64,000 nucleotides of DNA from assembly GCA_900469965.1 (NCBI GenBank), contig UBZP01000020.1:124001-188000 (forward strand). Reading direction: 5' to 3'. Shown here piece by piece: positions 1 to 7,729 of this stretch (position 1 is the stretch's first letter; each line of letters begins with the position of its first letter). A program made the position numbers and the translations under genes. Below the pieces are notes generated by a model. The model saw only the letters and a list, made by a program, of their open reading frames with translations, did no database searches and had not been told where the DNA came from. The stretch is from Hyphomicrobiales bacterium. GTDB lineage: Bacteria > Pseudomonadota > Alphaproteobacteria > Rhizobiales > Rhizobiaceae.

Positions 1-1
1 G

Positions 2-163
2 GCAGATGCCATAGCCGCCTTTCTTGGGCTCACCCGCCGGCAGGTCTATGACATGACCGCTCGCCAGATTATGCCATCGTTCAAAATCGGAAAGACAGTT
101 GCCGCACGCAAGTCGACCCTTCGGGCGTGGATCGAACAGCTTGAGCGCCGCGCGCCGACTTGA
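2..163 (+). CDS. Excisionase/AlpA-like HTH DNA-binding protein (3' end only)
   Basis: The window opens inside an open frame whose last 53 codons are visible and end in TGA. The text has the shape of a short helix-turn-helix of the excisionase/AlpA class: a helix with AAFLGLTRRQVYDM, a wing region ending in FKIGK, then a terminal helix STLRAWIEQLE. Such proteins bind DNA and often control excision or transcription of integrated elements. The start lies upstream of the window, so length and any N-terminal domain are unknown. It sits in lower-GC DNA next to a tRNA 3' end, which fits an integrated-element origin. The family call is by pattern only. Confidence 0.5.
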   Translation, partial: ADAIAAFLGLTRRQVYDMTARQIMPSFKIGKTVAARKSTLRAWIEQLERRAPT

Positions 164-252
164 CTCGTGCGTGTAGCGTGTCACCTTTCGCGCGGAGGGC
201 GCTGTAATTTTATGGAACAATATGGCTGTTGCGCCTACGTCGTGAGGACAGC

Positions 253-915
253 ATGAAGTGCCCGCATTGTGGTGTGGAAGCCCATTTTCATTTTGTTGTA
301 GAGCAGTTTACTTATGGGCGCGGTAGAGCATTACCATATCAGTATCGTTCCGCGTTCTGTCCTTCCCCAAAATGTAAAAAACTGGTTATCCAGTACAAGT
401 ATCAAAGCGCATTCGCCAGCGATGACGACGAATCTTGGATTTTTCTAATACCGTCGGCCCCATCACGGGGGACAATACCTGCTGAAGTTCCATCTCCGAT
501 CGCTGACGACTACCAAGAGGCGTGCAATGTTTTGGCAATCAGCCCAAAAGCTTCCGCTGCACTTTCTCGCCGCTGCCTGCAGGCAATCTTGCGATCGAAC
601 GGCTATAAGGCGAAGGACTTAGCAAAAGAGATCGAGTTGCTACTGAATGAGCCTGAGACGTCGAAAGCGATCCCGGCCGATTTGCGTTCTATCGTTGATG
701 CAATTCGCCATTTTGGAAATTTTTCCGCACACCCAGTCAACGACGTCACAACGCTTCAGGTGATTGACGTTGAACCTCACGAAGCGGAGTGGTGCTTGGA
801 AGTACTCGAGGAGTGCTTTCAACACTTCTATGTTCGCCCAGCGCAAGCTGCGGCGCGGAAAGCCGCGCTTGACGCAAAGCTGGCGTTGGCTGGCAAGCCT
901 GCCTCTAAAGGTTGA
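253..915 (+). CDS. DUF4145 domain-containing protein
   Basis: A 220-residue soluble protein. The N-terminus carries a CPHCG knuckle and a second Cys pair (CPSPKCKK about 35 residues on), a likely small zinc ribbon. The C-terminal half has the helical DUF4145 pattern: SPKASAALSRRCLQAILR, then a segment ending IRHFGNFSAHP. The ATG at 253 is preferred over the upstream ATG at 229 because GTGAGGA lies just before it and the zinc ribbon begins there. DUF4145 is often found in mobile or defence-associated DNA, sometimes attached to nucleases; its activity is unknown. Codon use and GC are visibly lower than in the core genes to the right. Confidence 0.7.
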   Translation: MKCPHCGVEAHFHFVVEQFTYGRGRALPYQYRSAFCPSPKCKKLVIQYKYQSAFASDDDESWIFLIPSAPSRGTIPAEVPSPIADDYQEACNVLAISPKASAALSRRCLQAILRSNGYKAKDLAKEIELLLNEPETSKAIPADLRSIVDAIRHFGNFSAHPVNDVTTLQVIDVEPHEAEWCLEVLEECFQHFYVRPAQAAARKAALDAKLALAGKPASKG

Positions 916-957
916 TTCTAACAGCAAACGGTGCGCCGAAGATTTACGGAGAATGTC

Positions 958-1303
958 GTGACTGAGTGGACCCTTGGATCCTTGCGTGAGAAAAGTCTCG
1001 AGGAACTGGCCCTCATTGGTGGCTACAACAAGCGCTGCAAAGCCGGTAGCTGAGTTTTATTCCGCAGAGCTCGCAAGGCGAGCCGCACTAGCAACGATCA
1101 AGGCTGCGCAAGCAACGCAGGATACCGCGAAGTGGACGAAGTATTCAGCGATCACTATCGCCTTAACCTTTGTCGCTACGTCGGTCAGCATCATCCATGA
1201 GGTTTCGAGAAGTTGTTTCCAGCATCATCGTCCACCCAAGAAAGCCGGGGGAGGATTATCGCTACGAAATCAACGGTTGGCTTGCCGCTGTGGCCGGACC
1301 TGA
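958..1303 (+). pseudogene. Frameshifted small membrane-anchored protein
   Basis: A GTG at 958, after ACGGAGAA, opens a protein-like frame (starts VTEWTLGSLREKSLEELALI) that hits TGA at 1051. The overlapping +1 frame continues naturally from about 1049 with AEFYSAELARRAALATIKAA, then a TKYSAITIALTFVATSVSII hydrophobic helix. Read together they resemble one small protein with a charged helical N-part and one membrane span, broken by a single-base change near 1045-1050. After about codon 80 the reading decays toward the tRNA. I do not recognise the family. It could instead be a programmed frameshift or a sequencing error. Confidence 0.4.
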
Positions 1304-1320
1304 ATTGTCGGCTGTTCTAA

Positions 1321-1397
1321 TGGTAGCGGAGGAGGGATTCGAACCCCCGACACAAGGATTATGATTCCTCTGCTCTAACCTACTGAGCTACTCCGCC
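1321..1397 (-). tRNA. tRNA-Met (anticodon CAU, elongator type)
   Basis: Read on the minus strand, the 77-nt segment folds as a cloverleaf: acceptor GGCGGAG with CTCCGCT (G1-U72), D-stem GCTC/GAGC, anticodon stem GAGGA/TCCTT around loop ATCATAA (anticodon CAT), T-loop GGTTCGAATCC, and an encoded CCA. A CAU anticodon could also mean tRNA-Ile2 (lysidine-modified), but the GGCGG.. / CCGCTACCA acceptor matches bacterial elongator tRNA-Met as I know it. The 3' end points toward the accessory DNA at 1-1320. Confidence 0.93.
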
Positions 1398-1406
1398 GCC
1401 GGGCGA

Positions 1407-1434
1407 AACGGAAACGGCGCTTGCGTTTTCCGTT
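1407..1434 (-). terminator. Hairpin between mnmA and tRNA-Met
   Basis: AACGGAAACG pairs with CGTTTTCCGTT (one bulge) around a GC-rich loop. It lies about 100 nt beyond the mnmA stop, just 5' of the tRNA on the same strand. It may end mnmA transcripts, but no clear U-tract follows. Confidence 0.35.
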
Positions 1435-1531
1435 CGGGACGGGCGGCTTATAGGGTGCCCGTCCCCAAGGTGTCAAGCGCCGTTTCCGGCAAAAGTGCGC
1501 GCCTGTGCAACGGCCTGTGAATTGGGCTGTT

Positions 1532-2737
1532 TCAGGCTGCGACCGGCGTGGACAGGATGCGCTGCAGCGCCGCTTCCGCAGCGGATTCGCGCTCGGAGCG
1601 GGCGATGAAGCCGCCGCCGTAGACGCGCGCGTCCTCGCCCTCGCCGGAATAGAGCGCGCAGGCCTGGCCGGGGGCGACGCCGGCCTCGCCCTCTGCCAGT
1701 TCCACGTAGAGCCCGCCCTCGTCCTGGCGGAGCATCGCCGGGCGCGGCGGACGGGTCGAGCGCACCTTGGCAAAGCAGGCAAAGCCGCCCGCAGCGACCG
1801 CCGCAAGCTCGCCGTCGCCGAGCCAGTTGACGTCGCGCAGATAGAGCCGCTTCGTCTCCAGCGCCTCCTTCGGGCCGACGATGACCCGGCGCGAGCGCGC
1901 GTCGAGATAGACGACGTAGAGCGGCTCGCCGGTGGCAATGCCGATGCCGCGCCGCTGGCCGATCGTATAGTGCAGGATGCCCTCGTGGCGGCCGAGCACG
2001 CGGCCGTCGATGTGGACGATGTCGCCGGACAGCGCCGCATTCGGCTTCAGCTTGGCGACGATGTCGGAATATTTTCCCTGCGGCACGAAGCAGATGTCCT
2101 GGCTGTCGGCCTTCTTGGCGACCACGAGCCCCATCTCCTCGGCGAGCGCCCGCGTCTCGGCCTTGGACAGGTGCCCGAGCGGGAAGCGCAGGTAGTCGAT
2201 CTGCTCCTGGGTGGTGGCGAAGAGGAAATAGCTCTGGTCGCGCTCGGCGTCGACCGGGCGGTAGAGCGCCCGGCGCGACGGATCGGACGGCGTCGGATTG
2301 GGCCGCGAGCGGATGTAGTGGCCGGTCGCCAGCGCATCCGCGCCGAGCTCGCGGGCGGTCGCGAGCAGATCGGCGAACTTGACCGTCTGGTTGCAGGCGA
2401 CGCAGGGGATCGGCGTCTCGCCGGCGATGTAGCTCTCGGCGAACGGGTTGATCACCGTCTCGCGGAACCGCTTCTCGTAGTCGAGCACGTAATGGGGAAT
2501 GCCGAGCGTCTCGCAGACGCGGCGGGCGTCCTCGATGTCCTGGCCCGCACAGCAGGAGCCGGCCCGGTGCACGGCCGCGCCATGGTCGTAGAGCTGCAGC
2601 GTGATGCCGAGAACGTCGTAGCCCTCGCGCTTCAGGAGGCCGGCGACGACGGACGAATCCACCCCGCCCGACATCGCGACGACGACGCGCGTATCTTCTG
2701 GCTTCCTGTCGAAATCGAGACTGTTCACGCGGTCCAT
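1532..2737 (-). CDS. mnmA: tRNA-specific 2-thiouridylase MnmA
   Basis: MnmA uses ATP to adenylate U34 of tRNA-Lys, -Glu and -Gln and replaces the 2-oxygen with sulfur delivered as a persulfide. The 401-residue protein has the PP-loop [11 protein letters not shown] near the N-terminus, a [10 protein letters not shown] segment with the first catalytic Cys, and SQDICFV with the second, then the MnmA-type C-terminal barrel ([13 protein letters not shown]). The ATG at 2737 (MDRVNSLDF) is chosen because upstream in-frame sequence has no family resemblance; a GTG three codons downstream is an alternative. Housekeeping cytoplasmic enzyme, probably monocistronic. Confidence 0.95.
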   Translation of the reverse strand: MDRVNSLDFDRKPEDTRVVVAMSGGVDSSVVAGLLKREGYDVLGITLQLYDHGAAVHRAGSCCAGQDIEDARRVCETLGIPHYVLDYEKRFRETVINPFAESYIAGETPIPCVACNQTVKFADLLATARELGADALATGHYIRSRPNPTPSDPSRRALYRPVDAERDQSYFLFATTQEQIDYLRFPLGHLSKAETRALAEEMGLVVAKKADSQDICFVPQGKYSDIVAKLKPNAALSGDIVHIDGRVLGRHEGILHYTIGQRRGIGIATGEPLYVVYLDARSRRVIVGPKEALETKRLYLRDVNWLGDGELAAVAAGGFACFAKVRSTRPPRPAMLRQDEGGLYVELAEGEAGVAPGQACALYSGEGEDARVYGGGFIARSERESAAEAALQRILSTPVAA

Positions 2738-2946
2738 CCGGGGTTGTCCAAGGGGGTCATGCCGGGACGCCTGGATAGGGCGATCGCTTGCGGCCTTCCC
2801 TGCCCGCCTGCGGGCACTTGCCGCGACATATAGAAACTTGCGCCGCCGGGGGCAAGAGAAGGCTTGATTCGGGTGGCCCGGCTGCCCGCGGCCAAATGAT
2901 GCGGGGCGGGCGGCTGGCAGGGCTGCGGCGGCTCTTGCGCGTCGCC

Positions 2947-3693
2947 TCAGATCAGCTTCATCCGCATCGCCGAGGCGATCGCCTGCATCCGGTTGACCGC
3001 CCCCAGCTTCTTTGCCGCCGACTTGAAGTAGCTTGAGACGGTGTAGGCGGAGATGCCGAGGATGATGGCGATCTCGTCGCTGCTCTTGCCGGCGGCCGCC
3101 CAGCGCAGGCATTCGATCTCGCGGCCCGACAGCCTGTCTTTCACGACCGGATGGCGGACGAAGGTCTGCTCCAGGCAGGCAAAAAGCTGCACGGCGGCGA
3201 AATAGAGCTGCGGCAGGTCATCCGGCCGGCGCAGCGGCTCCTTGCCCGAAAACACCATGGCGAAGGGCTCGCCGGCGGTGGCATGCAGCAGGAACGCCAG
3301 GGACACGGCAAGCCCGTGACGATCGGCGATGGCAACGGCGGCTTCGTTCGCCGGACCCGGCTCCTTCGGCGCCAGCAGCGCGCGGTCGCCGATCACGGGG
3401 CGCTTGGTCTGCGCCACCTCGGCCACCAGCCGGCTCGTGTGATAGAGGCCGAGCTCGTCATAGCCGCGCACCAGTTCGGCCGGCCAGTTGCTGATCACCA
3501 GCCGCTCGGAAAACCGTCTACGGTCGCCGTCCGGCAGGCGGGTGAGAAGGAAATGGCTGAAGCCGAAATGGCCGGTGCAGCGGCGCAGGAGCTGCAGGAC
3601 CTCGTATTCGGTCCTGACGTTCTCCAGCTGCGCATCGCCCAGGAAGGCCGGCGCCCAATGCGCAAATGTCGTTACCTCGTCAGGCTGTCTCAT
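2947..3693 (-). CDS. LuxR-family transcriptional regulator with autoinducer-binding-like domain
   Basis: A 248-residue protein with an N-terminal sensor domain of the autoinducer-binding type (residues about 20-165, including [20 protein letters not shown]) and a C-terminal GerE/LuxR HTH ([19 protein letters not shown], then [13 protein letters not shown]). No luxI-type synthase is visible nearby, so it would be a LuxR solo. The ATG at 3693 is preferred over frames reaching 3846 because the extra N-terminus looks non-coding. An inverted repeat lies about 80-150 nt upstream. The ligand cannot be inferred from sequence. Confidence 0.85.
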   Translation of the reverse strand: MRQPDEVTTFAHWAPAFLGDAQLENVRTEYEVLQLLRRCTGHFGFSHFLLTRLPDGDRRRFSERLVISNWPAELVRGYDELGLYHTSRLVAEVAQTKRPVIGDRALLAPKEPGPANEAAVAIADRHGLAVSLAFLLHATAGEPFAMVFSGKEPLRRPDDLPQLYFAAVQLFACLEQTFVRHPVVKDRLSGREIECLRWAAAGKSSDEIAIILGISAYTVSSYFKSAAKKLGAVNRMQAIASAMRMKLI

Positions 3694-3773
3694 CTCGTGC
3701 TTCCACTTGCCGTCGCGGTCACAAAGCCGCCTTGACCGCTGCCCGGCCTGCGCCGGGGCGTGTGCGGTATCGT

Positions 3774-3839
3774 CATATGCATGGGAGACTGTGCATTCCC
3801 GAAGACGGGGGACACGGATCGATACGACGCATGCATATA
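3774..3839. promoter_or_regulatory. Inverted repeat upstream of the luxR-type gene
   Basis: CATATGCATG (3774-3783) and CATGCATATA (3830-3839) form a 9-bp inverted repeat separated by 46 nt, upstream of the LuxR-type gene that starts at 3693. It could be a pair of half-sites for an autoregulator; its role is inferred from position only. Confidence 0.35.
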
Positions 3840-3846
3840 GTCGCAA

Positions 3847-4118
3847 GGGCTTTGCGGTTGGATCGGACGGATACTACCCCTGACTTGCGCGGGGTCTACC
3901 AGAAGCAGCACGAAATTGAAAATAGTCAATTCTCATGGCTGCACTGCATTGCGCTGCCGGCTGCCGCATTTGCGCCCGCCGTCCGGGCCTGCCGGCGAAG
4001 CAGCGTGTTCACGCTGATCGGTCGAGTTCTTAGCAAATTGTTACAATGTGCTTAGGCAAATTTTAAATGTGGCGAACTACAGTCGGCCCATATGGTCTTG
4101 TGTGTAGTAGAGAGTCCT
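3847..4118 (+). promoter_or_regulatory. sciP upstream region with two CtrA-type boxes
   Basis: The intergenic DNA turns AT-rich toward sciP. TTAG-N7-TTAC (4030-4044) and TTAG-N7-TTAA (4052-4066) are 22 nt apart and resemble the CtrA consensus TTAA-N7-TTAA with two and one mismatches. A GAGTC (CcrM GANTC class) lies at 4112-4116 just before the start codon. In Caulobacter sciP is in the CtrA regulon, so this arrangement is expected, but binding here is inferred. Confidence 0.6.
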
Positions 4119-4394
4119 ATGACCGAATTGATACGACCCCGCGTGAAGTATGTCATCGGCCCCGATGGCAGCCCGCTGACGATCGCCGACCTGCCGCCCG
4201 CGAACACGCGGCGCTGGGTGATCCGCCGGAAGGCTGAAGTCGTCGCCGCTGTCCGCGGGGGCCTGCTCAGCCTCGAGGAAGCCTGCGAGCGCTATACGCT
4301 GACGGTCGAGGAATTCCTGTCCTGGCAGTCTTCGATCAACGACCACGGCCTGGCCGGCCTGCGGACCACGCGCATCCAGCAATACCGCCACTGA
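4119..4394 (+). CDS. sciP: CtrA inhibitor SciP (DUF1153 family)
   Basis: A 91-residue basic protein covering the whole DUF1153 family: RVKYVIGPDGSPLTIADLPP followed by a TrpR-like helix-turn-helix (RRKAEVVAAVRGGLLSLEEA, then YTLTVEEFLSWQ). In Caulobacter SciP binds CtrA at promoters and blocks RNA polymerase recruitment during G1. The ATG at 4119 gives the usual family length; the upstream in-frame ATG at 4092 would add nine untypical residues. It stands alone between the luxR-type gene and a convergent pqiA-like gene. ctrA itself lies only 2 kb away. Confidence 0.93.
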   Translation: MTELIRPRVKYVIGPDGSPLTIADLPPANTRRWVIRRKAEVVAAVRGGLLSLEEACERYTLTVEEFLSWQSSINDHGLAGLRTTRIQQYRH

Positions 4395-4435
4395 GCCTCA
4401 GCCCTCACGGCAATCGAATTTTCTCGCGGCCGCAC

Positions 4436-4888
4436 TCAATGCGGCCGCAGCCGCATTTGCAGGATCCCCGTCATCACCGCCGAGCCCGCATAGAACCAGA
4501 GCCCCGGCTGCGTGAAGGCGGCCGCCATGCCGCTGGTCTTGGCGGCGAAGATCACCAGCGCCACCAGCACCACATCCATCATCGACCAGCGCGAGAGCAG
4601 CGGCAAAAGGCGCATGAGCAGCGCCTGGCGTCCGGCGTTCTCCGCGGGCGTCGTCGCCTCGAAGGCGACGCCGATGAGCTTGACGACCGGAAAGATCACC
4701 GACAACAGGCCGACGAGCACGGCGAGCGCCCGGTTTTCCTGCAGCCAGAGCGAAGCGATGATGCCGAGCAGCGAGGGCGCCTCGGTGAAGAAGTAGAGCT
4801 TCTCGAACAGGACGAGCGGCAGGACCATCCCGAACCCGAGCGACACGGCGGAGAGGATGAGGAGTGCGGGAACGACCAGTGCAGCCAT
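4436..4888 (-). CDS. Paraquat-inducible protein A family membrane protein
   Basis: A 150-residue inner-membrane protein with four hydrophobic helices (about residues 4-25, 50-75, 95-120 and 125-145). The pattern, with KLYFFTEAPSLLGIIASLW and a PVVKLIG segment in the second helix, is that of the PqiA domain. Family members work with MCE-type lipid transport systems or as envelope-stress proteins; no MCE gene is visible here. It is shorter than the two-domain PqiA of E. coli and corresponds to one domain. Convergent with sciP, separated by about 40 nt. Confidence 0.82.
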   Translation of the reverse strand: MAALVVPALLILSAVSLGFGMVLPLVLFEKLYFFTEAPSLLGIIASLWLQENRALAVLVGLLSVIFPVVKLIGVAFEATTPAENAGRQALLMRLLPLLSRWSMMDVVLVALVIFAAKTSGMAAAFTQPGLWFYAGSAVMTGILQMRLRPH

Positions 4889-5078
4889 GCGTTGCCTCGT
4901 TTCGGTTCAGGCATCCATAGCATCGCGCGTGCCGGCTGACAGCCTCCGCCGGCGGCAGCTGCCGACAATGGCTGACCTTCGAACAGAATTTTCGAAAAGA
5001 CGCTTTGAGCGCCGCCGCACCGGCCCTACTTCTTCTTCGGGCCGTCCGGATCGCAGGCACGGCACGGAAGGAAGGACA

Positions 5079-5369
5079 ATGGCAGACATGGACATTCTGG
5101 ACGAAGAGAACGGCGCGCACGGGCGCTACTCGGTCACCGTCGACGGCCACGAGGCGGAGATGACCTATTCCCGCGCCTCGCCGCATCTCGTCATCGTCGA
5201 TCACACCGGGGTTCCCGACGCGCTGCGGGGACGCGGGGTCGGCCAGGCCCTTTCCGCCCACGCCGTGGAACAGGCGCGTGCCGGCGGCTGGAAGATCATT
5301 CCGCTCTGCCCCTTCTTCAAGGCCCAGGCGACACGACACCCGGACTGGAACGACGTCGTCAACATGTGA
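5079..5369 (+). CDS. GNAT-like N-acetyltransferase (YjdJ/COG2388 type)
   Basis: A 96-residue minimal GNAT fold. The core shows beta strands in AEMTYSRASPHLVIVDHT, the acetyl-CoA pyrophosphate loop LRGRGVGQAL, and the closing IIPLCPFFKAQATRHPDW block typical of the short COG2388 group. The ATG at 5079 follows GGAAGGAC. The substrate is unknown; the compact form has no separate acceptor-binding domain. It ends before a strong hairpin shared with the convergent fliJ gene. Confidence 0.85.
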   Translation: MADMDILDEENGAHGRYSVTVDGHEAEMTYSRASPHLVIVDHTGVPDALRGRGVGQALSAHAVEQARAGGWKIIPLCPFFKAQATRHPDWNDVVNM

Positions 5370-5400
5370 CGCAAGGGTGACCGGCGGACAAGCAAAAGAA

Positions 5401-5441
5401 GAGCCCTCATGACCGGCGAAGAGTTGCGGTCATGAGGGCTC
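5401..5441 (-). terminator. Terminator, 15-bp perfect stem (fliJ end)
   Basis: GAGCCCTCATGACCG (5401-5415) and its exact complement (5427-5441) flank an 11-nt loop. On the minus strand the stem is followed by TTCTTTTGC, so it is best read as the fliJ terminator; it may also stop the convergent GNAT transcript. Confidence 0.8.
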
Positions 5442-5500
5442 GTCCTGCAAGCAGCGCCGCGGGGCGCGCTGGCGTATCGGTCGGTCTGCAGCCGCGACGG

Positions 5501-5851
5501 TCAGGCGCGGATGCGCACCGCGTTGTCGCGTTCCTCCAGGGCGGCAGCCTTGGCGAATTCGGCCTCCGCCTCCTCGAGCGACAGCTCGGCTGCGTCCTGC
5601 TGCACCTTCAGCTCGCGAATGGAGACGATCAGGTTGTCGGCCCGCTGCCGCGCCGCCTTCGCAAAGGTCGGATAGGCGAAATGGTTGGGGTCGGAGATCC
5701 CCGACTTCTTTTCTTCGATGGCGATCTGGCTTTCCAGTTCCTTCGACATCCGTTCGAACTCGGACATCATCATCTGCAACTGGTTGAGCTGTCGCCGCTT
5801 TTCTTTCACCTGAAATTCCTTCAGGCGAACAAGGCTCTCACGTGACTTCAT
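5501..5851 (-). CDS. fliJ: Flagellar export protein FliJ (rhizobial type)
   Basis: A 116-residue almost entirely helical protein predicted as one long coiled coil (heptads from MKSRESLVRLKEFQVKEKRR to the C-terminus). Length, charge pattern and the conserved HFAYPTFAKAARQR insert match the rhizobial FliJ-like protein encoded next to ctrA. FliJ is the stalk-like chaperone component of the flagellar type III export ATPase. No other flagellar gene is in the window, so the call rests on sequence shape and on this known neighbourhood. The ATG at 5851 faces the ctrA promoter region and may share regulation with it. Confidence 0.7.
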   Translation of the reverse strand: MKSRESLVRLKEFQVKEKRRQLNQLQMMMSEFERMSKELESQIAIEEKKSGISDPNHFAYPTFAKAARQRADNLIVSIRELKVQQDAAELSLEEAEAEFAKAAALEERDNAVRIRA

Positions 5852-6377
5852 ACGCAATACTCCCGTGGATAGCGAGACCCCGGCATCTGGCGGGCAGCAC
5901 GCGCGATTGCGCAATGCCCGACCACACAAGCTGAAGGCATGCTTCGCGTGATACCCATGCGCGAAGCAGGCCGCATTTTCGCCCCCGACCGGCCGATCGA
6001 ACCGGTCCCTACAAAAAAATTCCTGCGATATTAACGAAACCCTACCGCTGGTAACCTTTCGTTTACGGGCATCGTTAATCATAGGCGTCATGATTTAAGG
6101 GTCGGTAAATGCAAAACCCAAAATGCCGTAGGCCTTGTAATCACGAGTCGAAAGAGTCGGTTAGCGCAGTTTCTTCACAATGAGCGTGAGGAGTGCGTTT
6201 TGGAATTTCGATATGAATTCAGGGTGCTGCTAAAATTATTTAACAACTTCGATCCATCTTGCCAGAGTGAATCAGAATTTGTTAACCATTCGGTGGCAGC
6301 CTCAAATCAGGCAACGACTGGATCCGTATCGCGTAGAGGGGCCAGGACACCTTTGAGCGGCGGAAAAGGGGACATAA
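5852..6377. promoter_or_regulatory. ctrA/fliJ divergent regulatory region
   Basis: About 525 bp without a convincing gene, AT-rich in its right half. It contains three CcrM-type GANTC sites (GAGTC at 6145-6149 and 6154-6158, GAATC at 6269-6273), a CtrA half-site TTAACCAT at 6282-6289, and a one-mismatch full box TTAA-N7-TAAA at 6095-6109. In Caulobacter and Sinorhizobium ctrA transcription depends on CtrA itself and on GANTC methylation, so these elements are the expected controls. The exact promoters cannot be placed from sequence alone. Confidence 0.7.
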
Positions 6378-7076
6378 ATGCGCGTACTACTCATTGAAGA
6401 CGACAGCGCCACGGCGCAGAGCATCGAGCTGATGCTCAAATCGGAAAGTTTCAATGTCTATACGACCGATCTGGGCGAAGAAGGTGTCGATCTCGGCAAG
6501 CTCTACGACTACGACATCATCCTTCTCGACCTGAACCTGCCGGACATGTCCGGCTATGAAGTTCTTCGCACGCTGCGCCTGGCCAAGGTGAAGACGCCGA
6601 TCCTGATCCTCTCCGGCATGGCCGGCATCGAGGACAAGGTGCGCGGCCTCGGCTTCGGCGCCGACGACTACATGACCAAGCCGTTCCACAAGGACGAGCT
6701 GGTCGCCCGCATCCACGCCATCGTCCGCCGCTCCAAGGGTCATGCCCAGTCGGTCATCTCCACCGGCGAACTGATCGTCAACCTCGACGCCAAGACGGTC
6801 GAAGTCGGCGGCCAGCGGGTCCACCTGACCGGCAAGGAATACCAGATGCTCGAGCTGCTCTCGCTGCGCAAGGGCACGACGCTGACGAAGGAAATGTTCC
6901 TGAACCACCTCTATGGCGGCATGGACGAGCCGGAACTGAAGATCATCGACGTCTTCATCTGCAAGCTGCGCAAGAAGCTCGCGAACGCCGCCGGCGGCGC
7001 CAACTACATCGAGACGGTCTGGGGCCGCGGCTACGTGCTGCGCGAGCCCGACGGCGACTATCTCGAAAGCGCCTGA
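6378..7076 (+). CDS. ctrA: Cell cycle response regulator CtrA
   Basis: A 232-residue OmpR-class regulator. The receiver domain (1-120) has the acidic pocket E7-D8-D9, phospho-acceptor D51 in LLDLNLPDM and K101 in MTKPFHK. The winged-helix output domain (about 125-225) includes [17 protein letters not shown] and [10 protein letters not shown], the CtrA recognition helix region. The C-terminus ends in hydrophobic/small residues (YLESA), resembling the Ala-Ala-like ClpXP signal of CtrA proteins. CtrA controls division, motility, DNA methylation and envelope genes; its phosphorelay partner ChpT and antagonist SciP are both close by. It ends in a strong terminator. Confidence 0.98.
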   Translation: MRVLLIEDDSATAQSIELMLKSESFNVYTTDLGEEGVDLGKLYDYDIILLDLNLPDMSGYEVLRTLRLAKVKTPILILSGMAGIEDKVRGLGFGADDYMTKPFHKDELVARIHAIVRRSKGHAQSVISTGELIVNLDAKTVEVGGQRVHLTGKEYQMLELLSLRKGTTLTKEMFLNHLYGGMDEPELKIIDVFICKLRKKLANAAGGANYIETVWGRGYVLREPDGDYLESA

Positions 7077-7108
7077 CAAGCCCTTCCCTTTCCACCGCCC
7101 CGAACATG

Positions 7109-7140
7109 AAACCCGCCTCCTTCAGGCGGGTTTTCTTTGT
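7109..7140 (+). terminator. ctrA terminator
   Basis: AAACCCGCCT and AGGCGGGTTT form a stem around CTTC, followed by TTCTTTGT, about 35 nt after the ctrA stop. Classic rho-independent layout. Confidence 0.9.
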
Positions 7141-7259
7141 CTGGCTACGGTCCTGCCGCGCAGGGGGCGGGTCGCACGAGACGACAAACGCGGCAGCGGG
7201 GGTGCTGGCCGCGTCGGTTGCCGGTCGGTTATTGTTCAGATGCCCGCAGCGCCCGCAGG

Positions 7260-7622
7260 TCAGGCGGCGATCGACAGGTTGGCGAAGACGCTGGTGAGGA
7301 TCTTGCGGTCGAACGGCTTCAGGAGGAAGTCGTCGGCCCCTGCCCGCTTGCCCATCATCATCTTCCTCAGGTCGGCCTCGACCACGCAATAGAAGATGCG
7401 GACGGTGTCGCCCTTCGGCAGCATTCGGATGTTGCCGATGAGCTCGAGCGCGCCGTCCATCGTCGAATCCACGATCACGACATTGGGAAGGTCGGCCTCG
7501 CAGCGGACGAGGGCTTCGAGCGAGTTCGATGCTTCGAGCACGAGATAGTCGAGGTTCGAGAGGATCCTCTTCCCGACCTTGCGGACGACATCCGAGCCAT
7601 CCGCAATCATGATGCGCCGCAT
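7260..7622 (-). CDS. Stand-alone receiver-domain protein, atypical
   Basis: A 120-residue single receiver domain. The phospho-acceptor D52 (VVIVDSTMDG) and K102 (LLKPFD) are present, but the acidic pocket is reduced to A7-D8 and the conserved Thr/Ser at the end of strand 4 is Cys79 (RIFYCVVEA). The ATG at 7622 is chosen over the TTG at 7634 because GGAG lies 8-9 nt upstream. It is the next gene downstream of chpT, 107 nt away on the same strand. It might be a ChpT-linked phosphate sink or a phosphorylation-independent adaptor; that is inference. Confidence 0.85.
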   Translation of the reverse strand: MRRIMIADGSDVVRKVGKRILSNLDYLVLEASNSLEALVRCEADLPNVVIVDSTMDGALELIGNIRMLPKGDTVRIFYCVVEADLRKMMMGKRAGADDFLLKPFDRKILTSVFANLSIAA

Positions 7623-7729
7623 GATCTGCTCCAATTCCCCGCTCGCACGAACGGCCGATTATGAAGCAAGTGTAGCCGTGCCTGGCAAACAAATGGTTAC
7701 CGTTCGGCCCGCCGCGTGCCTGGAATCGC

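Noticed and set aside
1170-1364. Open frame ending in AEEGFEPPTQGL
   Set aside because: This ending is the translation of the antisense tRNA 3' half and is a well-known spurious protein tail; no ribosome site or codon bias supports it.
1505-2833. Long plus-strand frame opposite mnmA
   Set aside because: Arg/Ala/Gly/Asp-rich shadow of mnmA; high GC produces long antisense frames over most genes in this window (likewise opposite serA, ftsH, tilS, tolB and ruvB).
6200-6397. Small frame overlapping the ctrA start
   Set aside because: It runs through promoter elements, has poor codon use and would overlap ctrA by 20 nt without a ribosome site.
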